Assembly (NCBI GenBank): GCA_905116865.2
Contig: CAJHNH020004890.1
Coordinates: 884,001 to 948,000 of the forward strand
Reading direction: 5' to 3'
Length of the DNA stretch: 64,000 bases
Source: Candidula unifasciata
Lineage: Eukaryota > Mollusca > Gastropoda > Stylommatophora > Geomitridae
The translations under genes were made by a program, and so were the position numbers. The notes beneath the pieces were generated by a model. It ran no database searches and was not told the origin of the DNA. It saw only the letters and a program-made list of their open reading frames with translations. Shown one piece after another: positions 1 through 10,225 of the stretch (its first letter is position 1; each line of letters starts with the position of its first letter).

Positions 1-370
1 GGAAAGGATGCTGTTTATTAGCCAATCTTCCCTGATGTTCAGATCCCTCAAGATGTCAATATTTCTCATCTTCTTTGTCCAAGATATTCTGAGAATCTTT
101 CTATAGCATTTCAGCTCAAAAGCCCCTATTCTCTTTCTTAAGGACTGAGAGATAGTCCACGACTCACATCTGTATGTAGCCACAGGGAAGATGCATGCAC
201 TCAAAATTCTAATTTTTATCTCCTTGCTGGTGCTTAACCATAGACTTTTAAGGCTGTTCAATCTTTGCATTGCTATGGCCATCCTCCTTTTAATTTCTGT
301 CGAACAGTCTCCATTGTTGTTTATTACAGAGCCTAGATATTCAAAGTTTGTGACATTTTCAATTTCTTCA

Positions 371-1462
371 TCATTTATTGTTATTTTTTGGGTGACAGCC
401 AGTTTTATCTGTGGACATTATTTTCGTTTTCTTTAAATTCAAGAACAGATTTTGATCTTCACTGTGCTTTTGGACGGACAATATTAAATTTTCTATTCCC
501 TTTACGCTGTTCGAAAGGAGGACTGTGTCATCTGCGTAGCGGAGTTCCGGAATAGGGTTGCCACCAATTTTGAGCGGATCATAACTGTCACAAGTCTGGT
601 CATTTTTGACATTTCTCATTATATTTTCTGCGCATATATTGAATAGATATGGTGAGAGAATGCACCCCTGTCTCATCCCCTTTTGCACCTCGAACCAATC
701 AGATGTTTCACCAGCTGCTCCGATGGCTGCTTGCTGTTCATGATAGAGATTTTCAATTAAATGCACTAAATGCGCTGGAAACCCCATACTTTTCATAACA
801 GTCCACAGTTGGTGGTGCTGGACACAATCAAATGCCTTGCTATAATCAATAAAACAAGCATGAAGATCTACATTGTATTCTCTGCATTTTTCACAAATTA
901 TTCTCATATTAAATATGTGATCCCTAGTTCCTCTACCCTGTCTGAAACCCGCTTGTGCTTCATCTAGTTCATATTGTAATTTCCTTTCAATCCTTTTTAT
1001 GACAATTCGTAAGAGGATTTTGCAAGCATGACTTATTAATGCGATGGTACGGTAGTTGGAGCATAGTTTTGGATTTCCTTTCTTTGGGAGAGGGATATAG
1101 ACTGTTCTTTTCCAAGCTTTAGGCCAAATGCCACTGTTCCAGATCTTCGAGCACAGTGCATGGTAGATTCGGACGCTGGCCTCTCCTCCTGCTTGAATTA
1201 GTTCTGCTGGTACTTCGTCGCAACCTGGTGACTTTCCTTTCTTCAGGCTGTGTATTGCTGATCGTACCTCATCCAGTAAAGGCTCTGGTTCTTTTTCATA
1301 ACTATCACAAGTCGTTTTTGAATTACCAGTCTCATCCTCATCCATTTCTCTACAGTATTCTTTCCATCTTTCTAATATGTCTTTGGTTTCCGTTAATGTG
1401 TTACTGTTTTTTATCTCCTCTGATAGCTCTTCTGATTTATTTCGTGTAGTTCCTATATGCAC
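371..1462 (-). pseudogene. LINE-A reverse transcriptase domain, 363-codon open frame
   Basis: This is the central part of a LINE polyprotein that copies its own RNA at a nicked chromosomal target. Visible RT motifs are PLPKKGNPKLCSNYRTIAL at residues 124-142, FIDYSKAFD at 204-212 with the first catalytic Asp, QGCILSP at 265-271, and RYADD at 308-312 with the two catalytic Asp residues. All three catalytic Asp are therefore retained. The frame opens inside the protein with no true start, and it ends prematurely at PKNNNK, after which homologous sequence continues in another frame. It is part of a defective element, but the RT core is unusually well kept and suggests a recent insertion. Confidence 0.85.
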
Positions 1463-1472
1463 GGCTATTTTT

Positions 1473-1739
1473 TTATGTTCCTACTTGCTTTAAATTTCTT
1501 CTTTTTTCTATCAGCTTGAAAGTTTTTTCAGTAATGTAAATCTGTTTCTTGTGTGGTTTTTTAGGAATCATGTTCTGAGCTGTTGTGATGATGATGTTTC
1601 TTGTTTCATCAGCCAACTCATCAGGTGTTTTATCCTCCTGCACTGACATTAGCGCCTCAAATTTGTTTCCAACCTCAATGTTGAAACCATTTGGCAAATT
1701 ACTCAAATCAAAACGTATTGGCTTAGCACCTTTAAACAC
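1473..1739 (-). pseudogene. LINE-A ORF2 linker fragment, upstream of RT
   Basis: The 88-codon minus-strand frame reads as the segment between the endonuclease and RT domains of the same LINE (EALMSVQEDKTPDELADE, then a basic stretch KKPHKKQ and FKLIEKRRNLKQ). It is separated from the RT frame at 1462 by a frame break. No independent function is expected. The start codon is incidental. Confidence 0.7.
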
Positions 1740-1765
1740 TTTATTCAGTTTTATTACCTCAATAA

Positions 1766-3092
1766 ATTAATTACGAAGTAAGCAAATATCAGCCAAATAA
1801 GAAAGGTGTACAATGGGGGTGCCGATATCTCCTGATATAATATGAGAAATGTAAAGACAAGAGAGGTAACAACATTGGATGCAGGTAGTATAGTCTAAAA
1901 TTTAGACAATAATTATACTAATTATAGATCTGCAGTTTTCACTATAAACTGTAATCATCATATATTATTTTTCAGAGTAAGTGAGCGTATAAAATTATAT
2001 TATTTTTGCAAGGCTGATTTTTGAAAATTCAAAGTCCAGTTTTGTAAATATGACACACAAACATTTTTTCTCTCAATCTAAATTTGCTCCTATACTAATT
2101 ACTATACCACCTCTTGTCCAATATTTCCGATCATCAGGAAGTTCTCAAAGTCCATAATTTATTCTGCACTTTCTTTAAAATGACATTGGCTTTGTTTAGT
2201 AGTATTTATTCTGTAGAATAAACTAAAAACGTGTGTAGTGGTGTGTAGTCTTATAAACATAACCACTAACTAGTCAAGTCCTTCACGAGAGAAACGAAAA
2301 TAAGTTTAGTTTAATTTAGTTTCTTACCCCTGTGACTGACTGTCTAAGTGTCTTTGACTTTCTTTCTCTATTAAGTGCTGAAGTCAGCAGATACTGCTAA
2401 CAATGCATACACACAATTTCCGGAAAGTAACAAACATTCCTTTACTGTATTTATATCTGCTCTAGCTAATCTCTGGTTTTTGTTTTCCGTGTTGACATCA
2501 AAGTGAAATTATCTGACACAGTACAGTACACCTCCGACGCCCCAATGACCATCTTTAACGTGAAGAAATTATCAAAGTGAGGTGCCAACCAGCTAATCAA
2601 TACCTCCGTAAACCAAGCACATTGATAACATTCCGACGAGCATATATTGTGGAAGACTCACCCAAAAGTTGTCAGCAAAAGTAGTCATCTTCGGTAGAGT
2701 GGTTATATTCCCAGTATCATAATCCCCGAAATCCTCAGACGGCTCCAGAGATTTTTAGGTGGCGTTTATTTTGGCCGACGGCGCATGTCCATGGGGAGAT
2801 AATCCAATAGAAAGTTCCTGGACATCGATCCTGTGTGAACAATAGCTATGAAAGATGCTAGACAGTCAAGAATATTAGGATATCAATTTGTACGCGGCTA
2901 TGTCGATCCTACAGCTTGACTGGTGGAAGGGTATTGGGTAACCATTATACATCTGCTGGAGATTAAACCTAGACCACTATCATGATAGGCAGACAGACTA
3001 ACAACAGTCAACCACTATGCCACTACAGCTGCTTTGGGTAGTTTATAACGGAGGCTAGAAGGTGTGTTGGGATTAGGGCCAGTTACAGGTTG
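1766..3092. other. No gene recognised
   Basis: This is AT-rich sequence without a long open frame. A motif around 2950-3040 vaguely resembles SINE-type sequence but is too weak to call. Confidence 0.5.
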
Positions 3093-3107
3093 TTTTTTTT
3101 TTTTTTT

Positions 3108-3138
<31 letters not shown>
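3093..3138 (+). repeat. Homopolymer pair T25 then G21
   Basis: Twenty-five T are followed directly by twenty-one G. No open frame across it is meaningful. It could be a real slippage-prone tract or an assembly error at a homopolymer. Confidence 0.9.
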
Positions 3139-4139
3139 TCGTTAAAAGCATTAAAAAGCTAGGAAACCCAGTCTCAACAAACTCTAAAATGTTGGACTGT
3201 CCTGTGATGTCATCTGAGGTAATAAAGAACCGTATAACATATTCAAACTGGTTTCCTAACTTCTGTAGACAGGGATACGTCAGAAAGAATGTTCGTCATA
3301 TTATGCAATGCAGCCGATGCTTGCATTATGTTGCAATTTATCTCAAGGTTACTTTTTCCATCACATGTTACCGCTGACTAAAGATAAAGGAATCGTTTTA
3401 CTTGGTCCAGTGTTATCTGTATGTTGATGTCGTTATTATCACCACCCTCGATAAATTAATATCTTCCCTGTTACACAGACATCCTGGTTCCCTTGTTATT
3501 CTTTAGTTGTGGTCTTTCTTTTATGACTTTCCATGACATGGCCGAAAAATGTTGACTGTCTCCTTCTGATTTATGTGATATTTTGTCTTCGGGCTCCAGC
3601 CTTTAGGGTTTACAAAAGGCAGATTATTTACCCAGCTGACAAGCAGCATGTTCGGAAAACTGCATCGGCTGCAGTGCACCAACGCATGCGGGGGTGGGGT
3701 GGGGGGGGGGGGTAGACAGAGCAAGGATCATCAACGTTGTACGGACTAGGCTAGTGGATAATGACGATTATTTGACTACACGATTTTGCTACGTGGGAGT
3801 AAAGCCTGGTGAAGCACGTCTATGCCACTTTCTAGGTAAAGATAGGATACATTATAGCCAGCGTTTCATGTCACAGGGCATTCGGGTGTCGTAAACAATG
3901 AAAGAGCTTACATACTGACTGGCTTTGCCTTATGTTTCAGAAGACCGTCCTGTGAATCACACCAACGCTGCGAATGCCCTTAGAAGCATAGGGCGATCGG
4001 GGGAGGGGGGGGGTGGTCTGGGAATTGCGCGTCAAGAATACGAGAACTGGGAGTAAAGATGGCGTGCTGAAAAACGAACAGGCAGACATACTGGCTGGTT
4101 CTGTGCCACTTTGTGGCGAGTTTAGTTGAGTTGATTCAA
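3139..4139. other. No gene recognised; G-rich tracts
   Basis: Short frames here lack recognisable domains. Poly-G tracts lie at about 3692-3712 and 3999-4015. The end of this stretch adjoins the 3' tail of the LINE-B fragment that follows. Confidence 0.5.
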
Positions 4140-4700
4140 GAGCCGACATCACAGTACTCGGGCATTCACATGAGCGCTCCGTCCCCATCTTCAGCAGCCA
4201 GCGCAGAGTTCCAATACTAATGGTCCAGTAGCATTCTGATTATTAAACGTACGTCTTGTTTTTCCTCTGAGCCTCGAGCATCGGCCAGAACCCCTCGTCA
4301 CTTCCCGCTGCATCAGTCTCACCAGGCTGTGGTGATCCATCTGCGCCTCCGTACTGTACACGCTCTCCCACAAGACACTAACCATGTCTGTCCTATCATG
4401 CATCAGTATTCCACCTGGTTGTGCAGAGCCAGCCAGTCTGCCCGTCTGTTCATTCTCCAACACACAGGCGTTTCTCGGAGAAAAAATCCAGACAATACTC
4501 CTCACCCACGTCCGCCGCAGTGAAGCATGCCACTCTGCACGAATCATGCCTGTCCTGATCTTCTTCAGCATGCTTTCTGAGTCAGTTACAATCACGATGT
4601 GTTTGTGTGTGTGTGTCGCATTCTGTAACCAGCGGAAAACTGCAGTGACCGCCTCCACCTCCATTCTTAAGCTGGATGTCGTGGTATCATATGGGGCGAA
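4125..4700 (-). mobile_element. LINE-B 3' fragment, RNase H domain and C-terminus
   Basis: The minus-strand frame at 4191-4664 carries the RNase H core of a LINE polyprotein. It has VTDSESMLKKI with the catalytic Asp, and a counterpart of the WIFSPGHAGV-NEQADRLAGSA block, here partly mutated. The conserved LINE-B C-terminus follows (a basic RVTRGSGR-like region and a terminal ECCDV-like motif). The 3' flank ends in CAACT-like pentamers, as in other copies. At least seven further LINE-B tails lie in the window: 15200-15565, 16500-17065, 26325-26590, 37338-37780, 41997-42390, 45955-46215 and 62825-63415. Confidence 0.8.
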
Positions 4701-4989
4701 TTAATTATAACAAGCTAAAGGTTGTAGGGGTCCTTTAGGAGGGAGTGAAAGGGGAGTGCACAGTGCGGAGGCACACATAGATCATTACTGTGTGAGGAAC
4801 ATGCTGCTAGAAGGAGTCAATTGGGATCTCTTGGTCAATAGTTCTTACAGGACAACTATCTAGTGGTTGAAGGGGTGACATAACTTGGCAACACAGGCCA
4901 CTTGGGTATTCTTGATTTCATGTGGACATTAGTTGTTCATAAGCTCTGTTGTCTTGTCCGTGGATGTTTCGAGTCCCAGTTTGTGTTAT

Positions 4990-5065
4990 CGTTGTATTTA
5001 GTACACCGTCGATAAAGACTTTGGTCGAAAAGTTCGGCTGTATTTCTGCTCGTTTTGATATGGCA
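4990..5065 (+). ncRNA. Hammerhead-ribozyme-like motif, repeat copy 1
   Basis: The stretch CGATAAAGACTTTGGTCGAAA (5010-5030) resembles a hammerhead core: a CUGAUGA-like box, a stem II formed by GAC and GTC around a short loop, and then GAAA. A clearly related sequence is at 29885-29990 and a decayed one at about 23640-23735. Penelope-like elements are known to carry minimal hammerhead ribozymes, so a retroelement terminus is the likely origin. The first box deviates from consensus, so activity is doubtful. Confidence 0.4.
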
Positions 5066-5494
5066 ACAGCCGCGATGTGCCAGCTGAATGCGATGCGGAG
5101 CAACAAAATCAGCATCGCAGTAAATGTCGATACATACAAATCACTGGAATTTTCTCTTTTCGTATACGAATTTGAGAGTTGGACTCTCACTGTGGAAATG
5201 GAAAGGTGAATCCAGGCTTTCGAACGAATATACTAGTCAACAACTAAAATACATTATAAATGAAAGTGACTGATTTTAACTAAGTTTGGTGTACTGAAAA
5301 CGAAAATCACATTAAAAAAATATTGATTGGCTCTAGTTTTAAAGATATACACTACTTATCTACTTAATTCTGGTCAAATTTAACATGACACAAGAAGGGG
5401 AAGTCACTCTCACTGTGGGCCGCTCTACGTGAATAGAACCGACACAACTATTGTGGCTGATTTTATATATTTTTTGTTTCTCTTTTGTTTATTC
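5066..5494. other. No gene recognised
   Basis: This is AT-rich DNA between a hammerhead-like repeat and a SINE. Nothing in it can be named. Confidence 0.4.
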
Positions 5495-5740
5495 AACGTC
5501 GGCGCCTGTGGCTTAGGCGTTGCGAACGAGCTTCGTAATGCCAGGGTGCCGGGTTCGATTCCAGCTGCGGGTCTTGCGCCTTGCGTTGGATTCGACAGTG
5601 GTATCGAGAAGTTGACCGTCCAGAAAGCATGGGCAAACTACTGGACGTAAATGTGCCTAGAAAAACCACAACAGCCAAAAAAAAAACTGCTAGGGTTGGT
5701 TCTGCACCGTCCTGTAAAGGATACGCAACTAATTGTATTC
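5495..5740 (+). mobile_element. SINE family S1, tRNA-derived, copy 1
   Basis: The head has a tRNA-like internal promoter: a box A-like GCGCCTGTGGCTTAGGCGT and a box B GGGTTCGATTCC at about 5551-5562. The body continues through a conserved segment ending in GTTGGTTCTGC and AAAGGATACGCAA. A second copy at 39240-39470 matches throughout, which supports a dispersed family rather than a chance tRNA resemblance. Confidence 0.75.
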
Positions 5741-5754
5741 AACAAATCAACACC

Positions 5755-6000
5755 ATGGCACACGGGTGTAACCCATAAGTGCTCAGTTCTTATTTTAACT
5801 CAAGCCTGAGTCTGAAGAATCGCAGCACAGTGCACGAACTCTTCTGCACCGGCGATGATCCTGAAATACTTTTTGGGTAGATTTTTAACTCCAAATGTTG
5901 CCCGGGCAGCGCCTTTAGGCTACTCCCAGCCTTCACCGGGGCTTGAACCCGGTACATCTAACTCTCGAGGCGGACATCTTGCCTCAAGACCACGCAGCAT
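5755..6000 (-). mobile_element. SINE family S2, tRNA-derived, copy 1
   Basis: On the minus strand the element begins GCTGCGTGGTCTTGAGGC (tRNA-like box A region), with box B GGGTTCAAGCCCC, and continues into a body ending near GGTGCCATG. The same architecture is at 25835-26200 (minus) and 56258-56600 (plus). This copy lacks part of the middle that is present in the other two. Confidence 0.75.
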
Positions 6001-6585
6001 ATTTGTTTTCTTGTAATGACCAATAACTCTGTAGCAAGAAGTTATCTATGAATGTTCTAGCCTTATATCATGCTGCTTTTAGTAGTTCTTGTCATCAGCT
6101 CAGTCTGTAGTCACCAGTGTTTACGCGTTTGTCTTTAGTTGTAAATGTAGACAGGACCGAGTTAGTACGTCGAGAGTGTGATACTAACTTGATTACTTAA
6201 TCTTGAAATGAAGGCCAGCTAAGCTAATCACATCTATTACGTTTCTTCGGTCGTTGCATTGTTACTATAGTTTGTTCCATCCATGGTTTGCAATCTGTGG
6301 GATTAACACCCCGAGGAAAGAATGTTTTATGCACCAGAAGTACCAGAAGAGTTCGTCCAAAAGTACTGTTATACTGGAGCTCTCGTCAGTTACAAACAAA
6401 CCCGAAGTCCGGGTCAGGTATGGATGCTGAGTAATGTTTTATGAGGTCAAGATATCAAATAGTTACTTAACCCACCAAGAGACTAAGACATTGATAAAAT
6501 CTAGTATCCAACAAAGGTGGTTGAATACACACACACAATTCTCTTATCAAGTCTAGTTTCATCACCTTTGTATAGAGGAACAGTG
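6001..6585. other. No gene recognised
   Basis: There is no coherent frame or RNA gene in this stretch. Short CA repeats occur at about 6527-6536. Confidence 0.4.
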
Positions 6586-6770
6586 TATTATATTCAGACT
6601 AAGGACATATGTTAAAACTTTTTGGTGGAGGAAACACGGAGATGTGTCCCTGTAAAGTAGCACGAGAAAATGCCAAGCATATGCTCCAACACTGTCAACT
6701 GTATGCTGAAAACCGAGACGCAGTCTGGCCTGTAAAGGTAAAGTCGGGAGATGTGAACCAGCGTCATTGC
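6586..6770 (+). mobile_element. LINE C-terminal fragment (zinc-knuckle type)
   Basis: One plus-strand frame reads MCPCKVARENAKHMLQHC followed by QLYAENRDAVWP. This matches the cysteine/histidine end of RNase H-bearing LINE proteins, where C-x-C and H-x3-4-C residues precede a short tail. It is only a small remnant, related in type to 9530-9790 and 40640-41640. Confidence 0.6.
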
Positions 6771-6859
6771 ACTCGGTTATAAACCACAAGTGCTCTGCCA
6801 CCAGTACGGACAGTAGATACAAATTGTCCACCTGTGTCGCCGTTCGCACATAACTCTGT

Positions 6860-7080
6860 AGCTACAGCGACGTTTCTTCATTTACCCCAGAGTGTCAACT
6901 CTGGTACCCATTTCCTAGAGGCTGGGTGAACCCCGGGAACCGCCCGGTTTCGAACACCGACCTTGGGCTGCAGACAGTCACAGCTGGATTTGAAAACGAG
7001 TCTCTTATCGACCACGTCCAACCACAATAAAGACAAAACTATATAATACATAGACTGCACGTTAGCTTTCATAAATGCTG
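6860..7080 (-). mobile_element. SINE, S3-type core
   Basis: The minus strand has a tRNA-like head (GGTTGGACGTGGTCGATAAG) and then the GGTTCACCCAGCCT...AAATGGGTACC core seen in the S3 SINEs at 27835-28085, 51505-51790 and 62255-62505. The copy is diverged. Confidence 0.55.
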
Positions 7081-7224
7081 CCGGGCTCCTGGTATAAGTT
7101 TTCTAACATAAGAAGGCCGGCCAATTAATGGTATTTCATAACCAGTTTATTTTATTATGAGAACGATCAGCAATGATACTTTAGGTGGAGGTCTATCAAT
7201 GCGCGAGAACGCTCAAACTTATCC

Positions 7225-7360
7225 CGCAGCACATACAGTAAAATCACGGCAAATAAAAAAATAATTTATATATATATATATTGTCAGAAGTGGAATTCAG
7301 GCTCACGCAGCACATAAAGTGAAATCACGGCAAATTAAAAAAATTATTGTCAGAAGTGGG
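7225..7360. repeat. Local direct duplication beside tRNA-Leu
   Basis: The block GCAGCACATA(C/A)AGT(A/G)AAATCACGG followed by an AT tract and TTGTCAGAAGTGG occurs twice in a row, at about 7226-7295 and 7307-7361. The second copy runs into the real tRNA 3' end. The first has only a fragment of it (from 7281), so the tRNA terminus was partly duplicated. Confidence 0.7.
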
Positions 7361-7464
7361 ATTTGAACCCACGCCCACATTCGTGGACCAGAACACTCAA
7401 TCAGTTGTACTGAGAAGGTTATGAACCTTGAGTCTGGCGCCTTAGACCACTCGGCCATCCTGAC
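7348..7464 (-). tRNA. tRNA-Leu(CAA), with intron
   Basis: Read on the minus strand, the gene starts GTCAGGATGGCCGAGTGGTC, which gives the acceptor strand and box A. It has the anticodon region GACTCAAGG (anticodon CAA), an intron after it, a long class-II variable arm, the T arm GTGGGTTCAAATCCCAC with an intact box B, and the acceptor partner TTCTGAC. A T7 run follows downstream on the minus strand as a Pol III terminator. Its length of 117 bp fits a leucine tRNA plus a short intron. This looks functional. Confidence 0.88.
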
Positions 7465-7827
7465 ACACGAGATTAGGCTTTCGCATTAAGTATATAATAT
7501 ATTTTCTTTTTAAATTTAAAAAAAAAAGAGATATTTAAAAAACATTTATCTTTAAATCTAAATTGTGAGAAAATTATTTTTAGATTCGTATCGAATCTAT
7601 ATGTCGAATTATAAAATAGACATAACGGCAATTTTTAAAAACAGTTATGTCCTCTATATCACCTGTCTCGTCACGTGATTACATCTAGACTACAACCACA
7701 AATTATCATAACACAGCCACAGTTTCACATTAACCTACAGTCAACTTGTCTTTTCTGTGATTTAGGGGCATCCTATATTATAATGGTGGGGGGGGGGGTA
7801 GGGTAAGTTGGATGTTGAATAAGGAAT

Positions 7828-7925
7828 CGACATTACAGCACTCAGGACACCCCCAAAAGCGCTCCTTCCCCATCTTCAGTGCCAAGCGAAGAGTTAAAAT
7901 TCCGATGGTACCGGTAACTGTCTGA
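7828..7925 (-). mobile_element. LINE-B extreme 3' end fragment
   Basis: The minus strand carries the LINE-B terminal block (CTTTTGGGGGTGTCCTGAGTG, then CTGTAATGTCGA). It corresponds to the last 90 bp or so of the copies at 17000 and 63400. Confidence 0.6.
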
Positions 7926-7979
7926 GGGTTAGTAGTACTCTCGCCGTTAATTTAAGCCTAACCCTAACCCCCCTCCCCT

Positions 7980-8420
7980 CGTCTATAATTATCCCATAAG
8001 TGCCCGGATCCCCTGCACGGTAATTCCCGCAGCGAGTAGTAGCGGCCGACGACACCAGTTCTGTGTCTGTTTATCAGTGGCATTGTGTATAGTGCTCTCG
8101 TCTGACCACAACTCTTTTAACACCACACGTTGTTGTTGCAGTCTGGTCACGTTTGCACATTCTCGTACATCGTTCGGTATATCAGCATGGTCCATTTCTC
8201 GCCCACCCTATACATTAGCTTTACCTGCAATGCAAGCCTATCAGCTTGCTCATTCCCTTGCACGCCTGCACCCCCTGTCACGAGAATGAAATTTGGTATG
8301 TCTCTGCCCCGACTGCCTCAGAGACAACAACTACTGTCCTCGGACCCAGTCCTTCTCTATCTTCTTAAGCATATTCACTAGGTCACTAAGAAGACTGATA
8401 CTATCTGTTTGTGCCTGCCC
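7980..8420 (-). mobile_element. LINE RNase H remnant
   Basis: Minus-strand frames contain broken pieces of an RNase H-type LINE C-terminus: a DSVSLLSDLVN-like start, a glycine/arginine-rich region, then EMDHADIPNDVREC and KELWSDE. Several stops and shifts interrupt it. The family differs from LINE-B. Confidence 0.5.
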
Positions 8421-8429
8421 CTCTCGTCC

Positions 8430-8645
8430 ATATTGTCCATTAAACCTTTTTTTTTAAATATACTTTCAGCACACTTTTTTAATTATTCTGTTTTTTATTA
8501 TTCTTTTTTTCCCATTCTTTTTTTTTAGTATTTCTTTATTTGTATGTGCTGATGAAGGCTCTATAGCCGCAACGTTCACTTATTGTTTGCATTTGTTATA
8601 TTGTGAAGCTTGCTAATATACTTTTCGTTCTTACTGAGAAGGCAT
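8430..8645 (+). mobile_element. Penelope-type terminus with hammerhead-like motif
   Basis: The sequence CTGATGAAGGCTCTATAGCC (8549-8568) gives the hammerhead CTGATGA box and a perfect stem II (GGCT/AGCC, loop CTAT). It is followed by GCAA where the consensus has GAAA, then AACGTTCAC. The flank GTTATATTGTGAAG...ATATACTTT..CGTTC matches the terminus of the Penelope-like element at 10226-10320 on the other strand. It is therefore a detached end of the same family. Confidence 0.55.
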
Positions 8646-9252
8646 GCACGGTTGACATTCTATGTTTCTATATGATTCTATACTGTCGGCGTCTCCGCTG
8701 AATAGTGGCTCTTCGAACAATTGGTTTTCAAATTGCAATATCGGAGTGGGGGAAATGAAAAAAAAAAATATAGTAGGCCTATATCAATTGCAAAAAAAAA
8801 ACATAATACATGTCAAGGCAGCAGTTTTCGCATATATAATATTCCGTTCAACCATTTAAACTTAGAATAGAGACACACACACACATAAAATAATGGCACG
8901 ACATACAGTATACCAGTTCAGTAAAAGTAGGACTGATAGTATTGATACGACTGAATGAATGAATGAATGAGATCAAACCCCACCAGGACATCCACCAAGC
9001 AATAAACACCCGGTAACACAAAGTGCCACCATGCGGATGAAAATCGCCCGGTCACAGAAACCCCGTTCAATCGTTAGGTTATATTAGGGCCCCGACTACA
9101 GCCGGTGGGGCTTTTAAAAAAAAACGAAAAATTGCGTCCTGTATAGAGACGACAGATAGTTGATAACAATGTGCACAAACCCTAGTGATACATTTAAAAT
9201 GTGAAAATTAGTACTACTGATGTAGCTGGATTACAATTAAGGTACCTGCTTT
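8646..9252. other. No gene recognised
   Basis: Short A-runs, (CA)n at about 8874-8885 and (TGAA)n at about 8954-8968 are present. No domain is recognisable. Confidence 0.45.
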
Positions 9253-9271
9253 GTAGTAGTAGTAGTAGTAA

Positions 9272-9340
<69 letters not shown>

Positions 9341-9347
9341 CAGTAGC

Positions 9348-9422
<75 letters not shown>

Positions 9423-9437
9423 TGTTGTTGTTGTTGT
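9253..9437 (+). repeat. (TAG)n microsatellite with (TTG)n end
   Basis: About 56 TAG triplets with rare interruptions (AAT, CAG) pass into five TTG triplets at 9421-9436. The poly-Ser and poly-Leu frames on the two strands are by-products of the triplet repeat. Confidence 0.98.
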
Positions 9438-9526
9438 AACTTAATTAAAGATATATTGTTCATCTCATTTAGGTTATAATAGGATGTATAGTTGTTTTCT
9501 TATTAATATTGGATATCTATGTCTGT

Positions 9527-9790
9527 CTATTTAGACTTCGGACAGGACACTGTGGTCTTCGAGCACACCTGCACAGGACAGGCATAAAATAATCTGCTGC
9601 CTGTGATTGTGGAGCAGAAAGACAGACCCCTCAGCACATACTGCAGTACTGCCCTAACCTCTCCCAGCAAAGACTGTGGATCTGGCCCAAGGGAGCTACG
9701 TCGCAAAAGAAGCAATGGTGGACCAGTGGCGACCTTAAACGTACAGTCCTGTTTATGACGAAGACGGGACTCAGTGTTTAGCATGACTGA
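9527..9790 (+). mobile_element. LINE C-terminal fragment with C/H motif
   Basis: The plus-strand frame reads LRTGHCGLRAHLHR, then CDCGAERQTPQHILQYC, and closes TVLFMTKTGLSV before a stop. C-x-C-x(9)-H-x3-C and a TGLSV-like ending are typical of LINE polyproteins that end after RNase H. The same layout ends the copy at 41400-41637 (ITRTCLSV). It has at least one internal stop. Confidence 0.65.
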
Positions 9791-10224
9791 TGTCGAACAC
9801 AGAAAAAGAAGTATTAAATTACAACACATTGTGGGAATATAGGTTCTTAAAATATACTTTGGGCAAAAGGAATACCACAAGGGAAGTGGGGGAAAAGAGG
9901 AGAGGGAATCACATTTCGCTTTCATTTACAATATTCATTGCGTTAAATTTAAAAGCATTTAGTCAGATTTTTCTTTTAGTATGCCAAACGTAAAAGACGT
10001 AATACTATAACGAATCTTGCTTTGATTAATACTCAAGGTCAATAGTATAGGAGGACACACTCACTGGAATATCAAGTGTGCAGTGACGTCGATTGTGAGA
10101 ATGTAACACACAATGAGTGGAAGGAAAGAGCAACAGTTGATCACTTCAACCATGATAGCGATTTTTAAATGAGGTTAGAGAGAGAAGACAAGCGAACTGA
10201 CTGATAATGTCAAGAGAAGATATA
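9791..10224. other. No gene recognised
   Basis: Nothing identifiable lies between the LINE tail and the Penelope-like element terminus. Confidence 0.4.
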
Positions 10225-10225
10225 A

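Larger units (their letters stand above)
1..1765 (-). mobile_element. LINE-A: 5'-truncated non-LTR retrotransposon
   Basis: Reading the minus strand from about 1765 down to the window edge gives successive parts of one LINE ORF2. They are the linker before the reverse transcriptase (1473-1739), the RT domain (371-1462), then in shifted frames the RT thumb (about 200-370, containing NFEYLGSVINN) and a distal piece (about 1-180, containing CYRKILRI and a tryptophan). The endonuclease domain is absent, so the copy is 5'-truncated, and its 3' end lies outside the window. Shorter pieces of the same family occur at 31160-31735 and 39690-40035. The frames are broken near 1465 and 371, so the copy is not autonomous. 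The domain calls come from motif recognition; the exact LINE clade is not assigned. Confidence 0.85.

Noticed and set aside
3090..3377. Frame starting with poly-Phe and poly-Gly
   Set aside because: It is created by the T25-G21 homopolymer and has no recognisable domain.
9194..9479. Poly-Leu and poly-Ser open frames on the two strands
   Set aside because: They are the two readings of a (TAG)n triplet repeat with no flanking coding sequence.
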